A stretch of 64,000 nt of DNA from Bradyrhizobium algeriense (GCF_003062295.1 NZ_PYCN01000001.1:702001-766000); one strand, 5' to 3'; positions 26,206-35,466 are shown, numbered from the stretch's first letter. Numbers and translations: made by a program. Notes: generated by a model not told the origin, from the letters alone.

Positions 26206-26659
26206 TAGCGAGCACAAGCGTTTTGAAAAATGGTCCCGGTAACCACGATTGTAACGGTTTCTTAAAAAATTTTGCGAGTGCAGCGAAAACTGTCACGCTT
26301 GTTGACGCCGCGCGATTCTGCGCGCGGATTCAAAAACTTGGTGTGGAGTTTCGCAATTGCAGTGTTGCAACACCGTCGAAGAGTCCGGCAACAGCGTCGA
26401 ATCACGGATTGTCAGAAATCGCCCTTGGTGTATTTGTTACTCGTTCGCGACGCCCGAGGCTCTCCTGACCAGCGCGGTATGAGACCCAAGAGCGGACGTG
26501 CAAATCGGCGGCGGTGTGCGCGTTAGCGACGCTTTCCAAGCGGAGCTGAGTTGGTAACTCATAGCAATATGAGAGCGGCTGTTCTGTGTCTAAATTTCCC
26601 GGCGTGGTGCTCGCGTTCAGCGCGTTCCGGACAAGGGGAATAAGGCAGGGGGAACTAAG

Positions 26660-26725
26660 ATGCTTGCCGACGATGCAAAGATTGGGAACGCGGAGATCGT
26701 GAACGTGTTGAAGACGACAGACTGA
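26660..26725 (+). CDS. Possible 21-residue small ORF in the origin-dnaA gap
   Basis: The frame encodes MLADDAKIGNAEIVNVLKTT plus a final Asp. AGGGGGAA precedes ATG 26660 with normal spacing. There is no sequence family to compare with, so coding status rests on the ribosome site only. It could be a leader peptide of the dnaA transcript or chance. Confidence 0.3.
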   Translation: MLADDAKIGNAEIVNVLKTTD

Positions 26726-26842
26726 GATACGCGGCGGCGCAGCGGTCGAGCAAGCGGATGTTCGGTAGCGGCAGACTGGCTTTGAAAACACTGGTGATGT
26801 GATTGCTCGCCGCGCGTTCTCGCGGTGAGAGGGGGAGGTACT

Positions 26843-26965
26843 ATGCTTTACGGAATCAACGCGACATTCGGCACGCTCATTTCCATCGAGACCGCTTCTG
26901 AATCCCTGGACGAGGTTTCCAGTCCACCCACGCGAACTCCGGCTAGACCGTCGAGTACGCGCTGA
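26843..26965 (+). CDS. Possible 40-residue small ORF upstream of dnaA
   Basis: Starts MLYGINATFGTLISIETASE and ends in a Pro/Arg/Thr-rich tail. A very good ribosome site, GAGGGGGAGG, ends 5 nt before ATG 26843. A hairpin (CTCGCCGCG with CGCGGTGAG) lies just upstream at about 26806-26829. No homologous family is recognised. It could be a small protein, a dnaA leader peptide or a decayed gene. Confidence 0.4.
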   Translation: MLYGINATFGTLISIETASESLDEVSSPPTRTPARPSSTR

Positions 26966-27147
26966 CCTCGCGGTAGCCTCTCACTCCATCCAGCCTTTGA
27001 TCTGACAACGGCGATTCCGCCGAACGCCCGATCCATGTCTGGTGGCTGAAGCTTCGCGTCGAGGTCACGTCTGGCAGGAAACCTGCAAGGCAGCCCGCCA
27101 GGCGATTTCGTAAAACACCATTACTCATTCAGAAAAGTTCTCAGGCA

Positions 27148-28578
27148 ATGACAAATATCGAACAGGATCGCTGGTCGCGCGTGAAGGGACGGTTGCGGAC
27201 GAGTGTGGGCGAGGACGTCTATACGAGCTGGTTCGCTCGCATGGATCTGGAAGGCGTGCAGGACGAAAGCGTGCATCTGTCGGTTCCGACCCGGTTCCTC
27301 AAGAGCTGGATCCAGGCGCATTACGCCGACCGTGTCCTGACCTGCTGGCAGGCCGAGATGCCGGAAGTGCACCGGATCGACCTCACCGTGCGCACGGCGA
27401 TGCGCTGTGCCGCGCCCGCCAAGGAAACCACCGCGCCGGCCGATCAACGCCGCGTCGAGCAGGCCAATGGCCGGCCCGCGCCGGAATTGCGCGCCACCGC
27501 GACGGCGCCGGTATCCGCCAGCCATGATGCGCTCGGCGGCTCGCCGCTCGACCCGCGCCTGACCTTTGCAAGCTTCGTGATGGGCCGCTCCAACACGCTG
27601 GCCCATGCCGCCGCGCGACAGGTCGCCGAAGGACGCCGCGGCGATCCCGTGATGTTCAACCCGCTCTACATTCACGCCGGCGTGGGCCTCGGCAAAACCC
27701 ACCTGCTGCAGGCGGTGACGTGGGCCGGCAATTCGGGTAGCGAGCGCAAGGTGCTCTATCTCACCGCCGAGAAATTCATGTACGGCTTCGTCGCCGCGCT
27801 GAAGACACAGACGGCGCTGGCGTTCAAGGAGGCGCTGCGCGGCATCGACGTGCTCGTGATCGACGATCTGCAGTTCCTGCAAGGCAAATCGACCCAGGCC
27901 GAGTTCTGCCACACGCTGAACGCGCTGATCGATGCCGGCCGCCAGGTGGTGATCGCCGCCGACCGCCCGCCATCCGATCTCGAGAGCCTCGACGATCGCG
28001 TGCGCTCGCGGCTGGCCGGTGGCCTCGTCGTGGAGATGGGTTCGCTCGGCGAAGAACTGCGGCTCGGAATCCTGAAGTCGCGCGTGGCGGCGGCGCGTGC
28101 GCATCACGCAAGCTTCGACGTGCCGGAAGCGGTGCTGGACTATCTGGCGCGCACCATCACCCATAATGGCCGCGACCTCGAAGGCGCCATCAACCGCCTG
28201 CTCGCCCATTCCAAGCTCAACGCCCAGCCGGTGACGCTGGAAATGGCCGAGCGCGAGGTGCGCGACCTGATCCGCCCGCAGGAACCGAAGCGGATCAAGA
28301 TCGAGGACATCCAGCGGGTGGTTGCCCGGCAATACAATGTCAGCCGTTCGGACCTGCTGTCGTCGCGGCGGACCGCCAACGTCGTCCGGCCGCGCCAAGT
28401 CGCGATGTATCTGGCGAAGACGCTGACGCTGCGTTCGCTGCCCGAGATCGGCCGCCGGTTCGGCGGACGCGACCACACCACGGTGCTGCACGCCGTGCGC
28501 AAGATCGAGGCACTGGTGGCCCGCGATACCGCGCTGTCCGAAGAGGTCGAGTCGCTCAAACGGCAGTTGCAGGAATAG
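27148..28578 (+). CDS. dnaA: Chromosomal replication initiator protein DnaA
   Basis: A 476-residue DnaA. Domain I is at residues 1-80 ([21 protein letters not shown]), followed by a variable linker at about 90-135. The AAA+ domain has Walker A at 178-185 (GVGLGKTH) and Walker B at 235-243 (VLVIDDLQF). The C-terminal DNA-binding domain ends with the DnaA signature [18 protein letters not shown]. It binds DnaA boxes in oriC and opens the origin. ATG 27148 has no strong ribosome site, which may keep translation low. The gene is followed by a strong terminator, so dnaN is probably transcribed separately. Confidence 0.98.
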   Translation: MTNIEQDRWSRVKGRLRTSVGEDVYTSWFARMDLEGVQDESVHLSVPTRFLKSWIQAHYADRVLTCWQAEMPEVHRIDLTVRTAMRCAAPAKETTAPADQRRVEQANGRPAPELRATATAPVSASHDALGGSPLDPRLTFASFVMGRSNTLAHAAARQVAEGRRGDPVMFNPLYIHAGVGLGKTHLLQAVTWAGNSGSERKVLYLTAEKFMYGFVAALKTQTALAFKEALRGIDVLVIDDLQFLQGKSTQAEFCHTLNALIDAGRQVVIAADRPPSDLESLDDRVRSRLAGGLVVEMGSLGEELRLGILKSRVAAARAHHASFDVPEAVLDYLARTITHNGRDLEGAINRLLAHSKLNAQPVTLEMAEREVRDLIRPQEPKRIKIEDIQRVVARQYNVSRSDLLSSRRTANVVRPRQVAMYLAKTLTLRSLPEIGRRFGGRDHTTVLHAVRKIEALVARDTALSEEVESLKRQLQE

Positions 28579-28628
28579 CGGCAGCCGGAACAGGACCTGC
28601 GCCTTAAGGAGTTGGCTCCTCCCAACCT

Positions 28629-28679
28629 CTCCCTCCCCTGATCCCAGATGTGGGAGAATTGGGGCGGGAGAATTTTTTT
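28629..28679 (+). terminator. Long-stem terminator between dnaA and dnaN
   Basis: Outer stem CTCCCTCCCC/GGGGCGGGAG (9 of 10 pairs) encloses an inner hairpin TCCCA-GATG-TGGGA, followed by AATTTTTTT. It lies 50 nt after the dnaA stop. Confidence 0.88.
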
Positions 28680-28871
28680 CTGCCGCCATTTTTCGCCGCA
28701 AAAGTGGGGAACGGGGCCCGCTCTCCCTTGCACCGGCGCCCCATCCGCGCCACCTTGCGGTCCCCCCGGGGGTTTGATCAACTCCGATCCTGATCCGGCT
28801 TTTCGGGTTTCCAATGCCGCGGCGCTGCCTTTACGGGCCGCCCGGCTTTTCCATCTCTGGCGGGTAATGCA

Positions 28872-29990
28872 ATGAAGGTCACCGTCGAACGCGCGCAACT
28901 GCTGAAGTCGCTGGGTCACGTCCATCGCGTGGTCGAGCGCCGCAATACCATCCCGATTCTCGGCAATGTGCTGGTCCGCGCCGAAAACGCCCGGCTGTCG
29001 CTGAAGGCGACCGACCTCGACCTGGAGGTGACCGAAACGCTGGCGGCGGAAACCGCGACCGGCGGCTCCACCACCGTGCCGGCGCACATGTTCTACGACA
29101 TCGTCCGCAAACTGCCCGATGGCGCGCAGATCGTGCTGGAAGCCGACGGCGACCGTGCGGTGCTGGCGATCCGCGCCGGCCGCTCGCGCTTCACGCTGCA
29201 GACCCTGCCCGAAAGCGACTTCCCGGATCTCGCCGCCGGCGACATGACGCATTCGTTCTCGCTTGCGGCTGCCGACGTCAAGCGCCTGATCGATCGCACG
29301 CAGTTTGCGATCTCGACCGAAGAGACGCGCTATTATCTCAACGGCATCTATCTGCACACCGCTGGCAGCGCCAAGGCCGCAACGCTTCGCGGCGTGGCGA
29401 CCGACGGACATCGGTTGGCGCAGATCGATCTGGCGCTGCCCTCCGGCGCCACCGGCATGCCCGGCGTGATCGTGCCGCGCAAGACGGTCGGCGAGGTGCA
29501 GCGGCTGATCGAGGACAACGAGGCCGAAGTCAAAATCGAACTCTCGCAGGGCAAGATCCGTTTCACGCTCGGCAACGTCGTGCTGACCTCGAAGCTGATC
29601 GACGGAACTTTCCCGGATTACGGCCGCGTCATTCCGCAGAACAACGACAAGGAACTGATCGTCGACAAGAAGGATTTCGAGGCTGCGGTAGACCGCGTCT
29701 CGACCATTTCCAGTGAACGCGGCCGCGCGGTGAAACTGGCGCTGTCCGCCGGCAAGCTGGTGCTGTCGGTGACTAATCCGGATTCCGGCAGCGCCACTGA
29801 AGAGCTGGAAGTCGAATACGCCTCCGACGCCCTCGATATCGGCTTCAACTCGCGCTATCTGCTCGACATCGCCGCCCAGATCGAAGGCGAAGTCGCCGTG
29901 CTGCGCCTCGCCGATCCCGGCTCGCCGACGCTGGTTCAGGACAAGGACAACAAGGGCGCGCTCTACGTGCTGATGCCGATGCGGGTGTGA
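28872..29990 (+). CDS. dnaN: DNA polymerase III beta subunit (sliding clamp)
   Basis: A 372-residue clamp subunit of normal length, three tandem clamp domains. Family blocks include MKVTVERAQLLKSLGHV at the start, RRNTIPILGNVLV, RYYLNGIYLH with VATDGHRLA at the domain 1-2 boundary, and the C-terminal LYVLMPMRV that helps form the peptide-binding pocket. It tethers the replicative polymerase to DNA. It is separated from dnaA by 293 nt with a terminator and from recF by a palindromic repeat, so the classic dnaA-dnaN-recF operon is probably split. Confidence 0.98.
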   Translation: MKVTVERAQLLKSLGHVHRVVERRNTIPILGNVLVRAENARLSLKATDLDLEVTETLAAETATGGSTTVPAHMFYDIVRKLPDGAQIVLEADGDRAVLAIRAGRSRFTLQTLPESDFPDLAAGDMTHSFSLAAADVKRLIDRTQFAISTEETRYYLNGIYLHTAGSAKAATLRGVATDGHRLAQIDLALPSGATGMPGVIVPRKTVGEVQRLIEDNEAEVKIELSQGKIRFTLGNVVLTSKLIDGTFPDYGRVIPQNNDKELIVDKKDFEAAVDRVSTISSERGRAVKLALSAGKLVLSVTNPDSGSATEELEVEYASDALDIGFNSRYLLDIAAQIEGEVAVLRLADPGSPTLVQDKDNKGALYVLMPMRV

Positions 29991-30026
29991 CGCACTTTCT
30001 GTTCGCTCGAACAGTCACTAGATTGC

Positions 30027-30106
30027 GTCATGGCCGGGCTTGTCCCGGCCATCCACGTCTTGGACGCAGCAAAGACGTGGATGCCCGGCACAAGGCCGGG
30101 CATGAC
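30027..30106. repeat. Dispersed palindromic repeat, family C, copy 1
   Basis: CGTCATGGCCGGGCTTGTCC at one end and a matching GGCACAAGGCCGGGCATGACG at the other, with ATCCACGTCTTGG and its complement inside. It fills most of the 127-nt dnaN-recF gap; a related copy lies at 58620-58702. Confidence 0.85.
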
Positions 30107-30117
30107 GAAGGACAACC

Positions 30118-31257
30118 ATGACCCCTTCCCGCATCCAACGCCTCAACCTCACGCACTTCCGCAACTATCGCGCGGCTAGCGTGCAGGCGCGCGGTGATGT
30201 CGTGGTGCTGGTGGGGCCGAACGGCGCCGGCAAGACCAATTGCCTGGAGGCGATCTCGTTTCTCTCGCCGGGGCGCGGCCTGCGGCGCGCGACGCTGGAG
30301 GATGTCGCCGACAACCAGGGCGACGGTTCCTGGGCGGTGTCGGCCGAGGTTGAGGGCGCGCTCGGGCTTGCCACGCTCGGCACCGGCATCGATGCGCCGG
30401 CCGCGGAGGCGGCGTCGACCAGCCGGCGCTGCCGGATCGACCGCGAGCCGGTGAGTTCGGCCACAGCATTCGGCGATCATTTGCGCATGGTGTGGCTGAC
30501 GCCCGCGATGGACGGGCTGTTTCTCGGCGCTGCTTCCGAGCGGCGGCGCTTCTTCGACCGGCTGGTGCTAGCGATCGACAGCGAGCATTCCAGCCGCGTC
30601 TCGGCACTGGAGCGCTCGTTGCGCTCGCGCAACCGCCTGCTGGAAGTGCGCAACTATGACGACCATTGGTGCGACGCGATCGAGCGCGAAACCGCCGAGC
30701 TTGCGGTCGCCGTTGCCGCCACCCGCGGCCAGACCGTGACGCGGCTGGCGGCGATGCTGCGCGAACGTGGGCAAGCTTCGGCCTTTCCGTCGGCGCAGAT
30801 CATGCTCGACGGCTGGATGGAAAACGCGCTGGTCAACGAGTCCGCGACCTCAGTGGAGGATCGCTACCGCGAGATCCTGCGTGCGAGCCGCGCCCGCGAC
30901 GCCGCGGCAGGCCGCACGCTGGACGGCCCCCACCTCACCGATCTGCAGGTGGTCTATGCGCCGAAGAGCATGCCGGCGCGCGACGCCTCCACCGGCGAGC
31001 AAAAGGCGCTCCTGATCGGGCTGGTGCTGGCCCATGCCACCCTCGTTGCCGAAATGACCGGCATCGTGCCCTTGCTGCTGCTCGACGAAGTGGTCGCGCA
31101 TCTCGATCCCAACAGGCGCAAGGCGCTGTTCGACGAACTCGCAAAGCTCGGCGCGCAGGTCTGGATGACCGGGGCCGATCCGGCCGCCTTCGTCGATATC
31201 GGCGCGACGGGCGAGATTTTCGACGTGGAATCCGGCCAAGTGAACCGTCGTACCTGA
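30118..31257 (+). CDS. recF: DNA replication and repair protein RecF
   Basis: A 379-residue SMC-like ATPase that helps load RecA at gapped DNA. Walker A is at 33-40 (GPNGAGKT), the ABC signature is in ASTGEQKALLIGLVLAHA at about 289-306, and Walker B with the D-loop is LLLLDEVVAHLDP at about 320-332. The N-terminal RIQRLNLTHFRNYR is typical. ATG 30118 lies 11 nt after a family C repeat and has AAGGA upstream. The gene is followed after 138 nt by the repeat-rich exported protein. Confidence 0.96.
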   Translation: MTPSRIQRLNLTHFRNYRAASVQARGDVVVLVGPNGAGKTNCLEAISFLSPGRGLRRATLEDVADNQGDGSWAVSAEVEGALGLATLGTGIDAPAAEAASTSRRCRIDREPVSSATAFGDHLRMVWLTPAMDGLFLGAASERRRFFDRLVLAIDSEHSSRVSALERSLRSRNRLLEVRNYDDHWCDAIERETAELAVAVAATRGQTVTRLAAMLRERGQASAFPSAQIMLDGWMENALVNESATSVEDRYREILRASRARDAAAGRTLDGPHLTDLQVVYAPKSMPARDASTGEQKALLIGLVLAHATLVAEMTGIVPLLLLDEVVAHLDPNRRKALFDELAKLGAQVWMTGADPAAFVDIGATGEIFDVESGQVNRRT

Positions 31258-31395
31258 GCCGCCGCGGCTGACCCCATATAGGCCCGGTTTGAACCTATTC
31301 CTGCGCCGGCGCGACTAGTTTTCGGAAATGGCGTCAACGACGTCGCGGCCATTGCGGTCCTGCGGCCAGTACGCCGGCAAATACCGGAGACGAAA

Positions 31396-33576
31396 ATGCC
31401 TGAGATCGCGCGCGAGATCGTCCCGGCCGGAAAACGCCTGCTGCCGCTGATCTTCCTGCTTGCTGTCGGCGCGCCGCTTGCGGCGAAGGCCGACAAAGGC
31501 ATCGTGGACGTCCGCGCGCTGCCGCGCCTGGAAGGCGCCGTCGAAGATTCCTCGCGCACACAATCCTACAGCATGAGCTACAGCGTTCCGACCGTGGTCG
31601 CACTCTCGAGCACTGCTGCCAAAAAGCTGCTCGCCGCCGATGGCTGGATTCAATATGCGCGCCCCCTCGACGAGAAGAGTTCATCCCTGACTTTCAAGAA
31701 GGCTCAGCAGGGGCTGCGCGTTTCGTTCTCGCAAGGCCCCGGACGGCCCGACCAGTCGGTGGTATCCTACACCGCCGACCGGATCACCGCGAATGTGCCC
31801 TTCCCGCCCGATGCGACCGATGTCGTGTTCGACCAGAACCGCCCCTATCTCGGCTGCATCGCGCCGCTCGCGCTCGACGCGACACTCGATTTCTTCCGCA
31901 AGGAAATGACCGCGATCGGCTGGAAGCCGCTCGCTGCCGCCGATGCGGCGGCGCGCTGGCCCAATGCGGAGCTCAACGAGACGGCCCCAAACGGCGTCCG
32001 CGCCTATTACAGCCATGACGATGGCGATGGTTTCTACCGGCAGCGGCCGATCATGCTGACGCTGCTGCGCCGCGACGATGGCAGGACCGGCGTGGAAATC
32101 CGGGTCGCGCCGTTCGCACTGCCGGAGACGCTGGAGGCCGATTCCGAGATGGCCGGCCTGCCGCGGCCGAAGCCGACCAGGACCGCGAAGAGTCTCGGCG
32201 GCTCCGACTCCGTCCGCCGCGAGATGGAGGCCGCCGTCATCGCCGAGCTTCCCGCAACGCTTGCGTTCTATCGCCGCGAACTCGCAAGCCGCAACTGGAT
32301 GGAAGAGACAGCCGGCGCGGCTGTTACGCCGGATAACGTCATACTGAATTTTTCATCACCCGAGCAGACCGCGACGCTGAAGCTCAGCCGCAAATACGAC
32401 CTGACCATCGCCAGCCTCACCACGCAGATGAAGGAGGCGGCGCTGGCCGCGCGCGCCAGGGCGAAGAAAGAGGCCGACGCGAAGTTCATGAGCGATGCCG
32501 CCGCGATGGCAAAGCAGGTCATCGCCGCCGATGAAGCGCGGCGGGTGGCGCAGGCCACCGGTCTATCGGATGAGCCGTTGCGCGCGCTTGCCGACAGTTC
32601 GACCCCGGTGCCATTGCCGGAGAACGCGGAAAACGTGAAATTCGACGGCGCCGACGGCCGGCTCGGATTCGATTCCGCCTCCAGCGTGAGGGCGATCGCC
32701 GCATTCTATCGTAGCGCGCTGAAATCGCAGGGCTGGAAGGAGCGGCCTTCGGTGATCAACCAGGCCAACATGGTCGTGATGGACTTTTCCAAAGGCGGCA
32801 AAGCATTCTCGCTCACCGCCATGCAGATGGGACCCAAGGTCAAGGTCAGCGCCGATGGTACCGGCCTGGTGATGGCAAACGCCAAGATCGCCGCCAGGGC
32901 TGACGGATCGAGCACTCAAGCCTCCAATGAACCGGAGGCCAAAGCCGCCGACGAGGTTCTCGAAGCGGAGGCTGATTCACCGTTGCCGGTGCCGAGCAAA
33001 CGCACCATGCGCACGATCGGAACCGGAAAGATGCCCGGCAGCGACGCCCCGTTCCGCAGGGAGCTCGAGGCCAGCGTTCCCGCCACGCTCAATTCGGTGC
33101 TGGTCTTCTATCGCAGCGAACTCGGCAAACGCGGCTGGCAGGAGACGGCGGAAGGCGCCATCGTGAAACCTGACCAGGTGCAACTGGCGTTCACCTCGCC
33201 CGACGGGCCGGCGACGCTGAAACTCAGCCGCAGCAAGGGCGCGACCTCGATCAACCTCGCCCAGAAATATCCGGCCGCAGCCGGGAAAGCGGACGTCGTA
33301 CCGAAGCCCGGCCAGTCCAAACTGATGTTCGGCAATATCGGCAAGAGCGACGCCACCGTTTCGATCAATAAGCAGACGATCAAGATCGCGGCCGGCGCCG
33401 GCGGACCACAATCGCCAAGGCCTCCGATGATCGATCTGCCGCCGGGCAAATACCAGTATGCGCTGAAAATCGCGGGCGGGCCGGCGCGCAACAACCAGAT
33501 CGAGATCGGCGCCGGCGATACCTGGGGCGTGATGATCGGGCCCGGCGGCGACGTGCTACCGCTGCAGATGTATTGA
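31396..33576 (+). CDS. Large exported protein with tandem FYR...GW repeat units, unknown function
   Basis: A 726-residue protein with a signal peptide (cleavage near ALAAKA-DKG), so probably periplasmic. It contains at least four copies of a unit that reads, in outline, L-x-P...V-x-F-D...A-x-FYR-x-x-L-x-x-x-GW, with FYR/FFR at residues 167, 291, 437 and 571 and the tryptophan at 176, 301, 447 and 581. A fifth degenerate unit ends at Trp84. Units 3 and 5 share long blocks ending in ATLKLSRK/ATLKLSRS. A charged Ala/Lys/Glu helix (about 345-385) and a beta-rich C-terminal domain (about 640-726) complete it. GGAG precedes ATG. No function is known to me. Confidence 0.85.
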   Translation: MPEIAREIVPAGKRLLPLIFLLAVGAPLAAKADKGIVDVRALPRLEGAVEDSSRTQSYSMSYSVPTVVALSSTAAKKLLAADGWIQYARPLDEKSSSLTFKKAQQGLRVSFSQGPGRPDQSVVSYTADRITANVPFPPDATDVVFDQNRPYLGCIAPLALDATLDFFRKEMTAIGWKPLAAADAAARWPNAELNETAPNGVRAYYSHDDGDGFYRQRPIMLTLLRRDDGRTGVEIRVAPFALPETLEADSEMAGLPRPKPTRTAKSLGGSDSVRREMEAAVIAELPATLAFYRRELASRNWMEETAGAAVTPDNVILNFSSPEQTATLKLSRKYDLTIASLTTQMKEAALAARARAKKEADAKFMSDAAAMAKQVIAADEARRVAQATGLSDEPLRALADSSTPVPLPENAENVKFDGADGRLGFDSASSVRAIAAFYRSALKSQGWKERPSVINQANMVVMDFSKGGKAFSLTAMQMGPKVKVSADGTGLVMANAKIAARADGSSTQASNEPEAKAADEVLEAEADSPLPVPSKRTMRTIGTGKMPGSDAPFRRELEASVPATLNSVLVFYRSELGKRGWQETAEGAIVKPDQVQLAFTSPDGPATLKLSRSKGATSINLAQKYPAAAGKADVVPKPGQSKLMFGNIGKSDATVSINKQTIKIAAGAGGPQSPRPPMIDLPPGKYQYALKIAGGPARNNQIEIGAGDTWGVMIGPGGDVLPLQMY

Positions 33577-33585
33577 GCGCGTACC

Positions 33586-35466
33586 CTATCTCGGCTTGCT
33601 CGCCTCGCCGACGAGCAAGCGGTCGATGATGGATGCGATCAGAAAGACCGATCCCTTTTCAGTGATGTGCACCTGATCGCTGACGGAGATATCCGCCGCC
33701 GCATCGCCAATGCGGGTCAGGCAACCCTGCGCATTGCAAAAGACGTCCGACGCCGAGATGAATTCCGCTCCCAGCGGCTCGAGCCTGGCGCGCATCACCG
33801 CATCATAGGCGGTCGGAGGTGCGGCATTCGGCGAACGTTCCGGGATCAGCGCGCGATGAAGGATGAAATACCTGAGCACCTCGGAGGGAAGCCCGCGCCG
33901 CCACGTCGGTACCCCGCCGAGAACGACGACGCGTGCGTTGGTCTCCTTCCTCAGCGCGACCACGGTCTCAGCCACGTTGTCGAGATGCTTTTCCCAGGTT
34001 CCGTGCAACAACACGACGTCCGGGCTGATCTGCCGGACGAGCGAAAAGACCTTGTCATTCATCGCGCGGCAATTTGGCATGCTCGCGATGTCGGCATTCA
34101 GCGCCGGAATGCAGGAGCTGGAGGTCAGCTGCGCAATGCCGAAATTTCGCGCTTCCTGAGCCTTGCGCAGGCCGGGCAGCAGCGCGCCGGCTGTCGAATC
34201 GCCCCAGATCAGGACCAGCGGACGCCGATCGCGCTCAACGCAAGTTTCGGCAAACGTCGTTTCGCGGCTGAGATCGAGCAGACATTCATGAAACCGCCAC
34301 TTGAAGCTCTCCGTCCGCACGCTGGCCATGGCGCGGATTTCCGGCGGCAGCCGGAAGTCGAAGCCGCGGCCCCAAATGACGGCAATACCCGCAACCGCTA
34401 TCATCGCCATGCCGGCCCCGAGGCTGAACATCTTGCGCCGGTTCGGGAGGCCGAAACGGAACGGTATCTCGACAAACCGGTAGGTCGCCCAGGCCAAGAG
34501 CGCACTCGCAAGCAATATCAATTGGCGCTCCGGCAGCGTCAGCGGACCGAATTTGATGATCCCGCCGAACACCAATAGCGGCCAGTGCCAAAGATAGAGC
34601 GGGTAACTGATCAGCCCGATCCATACCAGCGGCGGGCTTGCCAGCACGACCCGGTTTACCCACGCCGCAGGCGCGGATAGCAGAAGCGCGCTGCCGGCAA
34701 CCGGCAGCACCGCCCACCAGCCCGGAAAGGCGCGGTGGCTGTCGAGAATGACGGCTGCAACAGCGATCAGCGTCACGCCGATCCAGGCGCGCCGGCTGCT
34801 CGCCACGCTGGAATGATTGACGTTGATCCAGCCGCAGGCCAGCACCGCGCCAATCAGCAATTCAAACGCGCGCGTGAACGGCAGATAGAACGTCGCGATC
34901 GGATTTGAGCCGATCAATGCCACGTTGAGCAGGAAAGAGGCGATGCCGAGCATCGCAGCCATCGCCATAATGCTCATTCGAAAGCGAGCTGCGAACATCA
35001 GCAGCAGCGGCCAGAACAGATAAAACTGCTCCTCGATGCCGAGCGACCATAGATGCAGCAGCGGCTTCTTGGCGGATTCGACGTCGAAATAGCCGGACTG
35101 CAGCAACAGCGCGATATTGGCCAAAAACGCCGCGCTGGCGAAGCTATCGCTGCCGAGCTGCACAAAGGCCTCTGGCAGCATCCAGAACCAGCCCAGCGCC
35201 AACGTGGCGCAGAGCACCACGATCAGCGCCGGGAAGATGCGCCGGATCCGCCGGTTGTAGAACTCGACCAGGCTGAAACGGCCGAGTTCCAGTTCGCGCG
35301 TAATGATGCCCGTGATCAGAAAGCCCGAAATCACGAAGAACACGTCGACGCCGATGAAGCCGCCCGGCATGGCGTCCGGGAACGCATGGAAATTCAGGAC
35401 CAGCATCACGGCGACGGCCCGGAGGCCGTCGACATCGGGCCGATATTTTGGTGAAGGCTTGGACAA
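33586..35466 (-). CDS. Membrane acyltransferase with C-terminal SGNH domain (OafA/YrhL-type)
   Basis: A 626-residue protein of the acyltransferase-3 family. Residues 1-350 contain about ten membrane helices with the hallmark RPDVDGLRAVAVMLVLNFHA and GVDVFFVISGFLITG. The C-terminal part, from about 380, is an SGNH-like domain with the nucleophile loop LVLIWGDSTAGALLPGL. Such proteins O-acylate surface polysaccharides: the membrane part brings the acyl group across and the SGNH part transfers it. It lies on the strand opposite to its neighbours recF and gyrB, so it is an insertion into the replication gene cluster. Confidence 0.9.
   Translation of the reverse strand: MSKPSPKYRPDVDGLRAVAVMLVLNFHAFPDAMPGGFIGVDVFFVISGFLITGIITRELELGRFSLVEFYNRRIRRIFPALIVVLCATLALGWFWMLPEAFVQLGSDSFASAAFLANIALLLQSGYFDVESAKKPLLHLWSLGIEEQFYLFWPLLLMFAARFRMSIMAMAAMLGIASFLLNVALIGSNPIATFYLPFTRAFELLIGAVLACGWINVNHSSVASSRRAWIGVTLIAVAAVILDSHRAFPGWWAVLPVAGSALLLSAPAAWVNRVVLASPPLVWIGLISYPLYLWHWPLLVFGGIIKFGPLTLPERQLILLASALLAWATYRFVEIPFRFGLPNRRKMFSLGAGMAMIAVAGIAVIWGRGFDFRLPPEIRAMASVRTESFKWRFHECLLDLSRETTFAETCVERDRRPLVLIWGDSTAGALLPGLRKAQEARNFGIAQLTSSSCIPALNADIASMPNCRAMNDKVFSLVRQISPDVVLLHGTWEKHLDNVAETVVALRKETNARVVVLGGVPTWRRGLPSEVLRYFILHRALIPERSPNAAPPTAYDAVMRARLEPLGAEFISASDVFCNAQGCLTRIGDAAADISVSDQVHITEKGSVFLIASIIDRLLVGEASKPR

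Larger units (their letters stand above)
25877..27147. other. Probable chromosomal replication origin (oriC) region
   Basis: A 1.27-kb gap between the rpsT terminator and dnaA with no conserved gene. The candidate core is about 26160-26410: a perfect DnaA box at 26197-26205, a weaker box-like TGTGGAGTT at 26342, AT-rich stretches around 26221-26230 and 26261-26273, a GTGTTGCAACAC palindrome at 26362-26373, and four GANTC sites at 26314, 26327, 26381 and 26399. A further palindrome, GACAATT-C-AATTGTC, lies at 25975-25989. The part from 26410 to dnaA contains two short frames with good ribosome sites and a hairpin at about 26806-26829. Confidence 0.75.

Noticed and set aside
26223..26526. Short plus-strand frames in the origin region as genes
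   Set aside because: They lie over the DnaA-box and AT-rich core, lack ribosome sites, and show no protein character.
27121..28701. Long open frame opposite to dnaA
   Set aside because: It mirrors the dnaA codons in GC-rich DNA, is rich in Arg/His/Gly, and has no recognisable domain; dnaA itself is certain.
28648..28875. 75-codon frame just before dnaN
   Set aside because: It begins inside the terminator hairpin, overlaps the dnaN start, and has a Pro/Cys-rich, random-looking composition.
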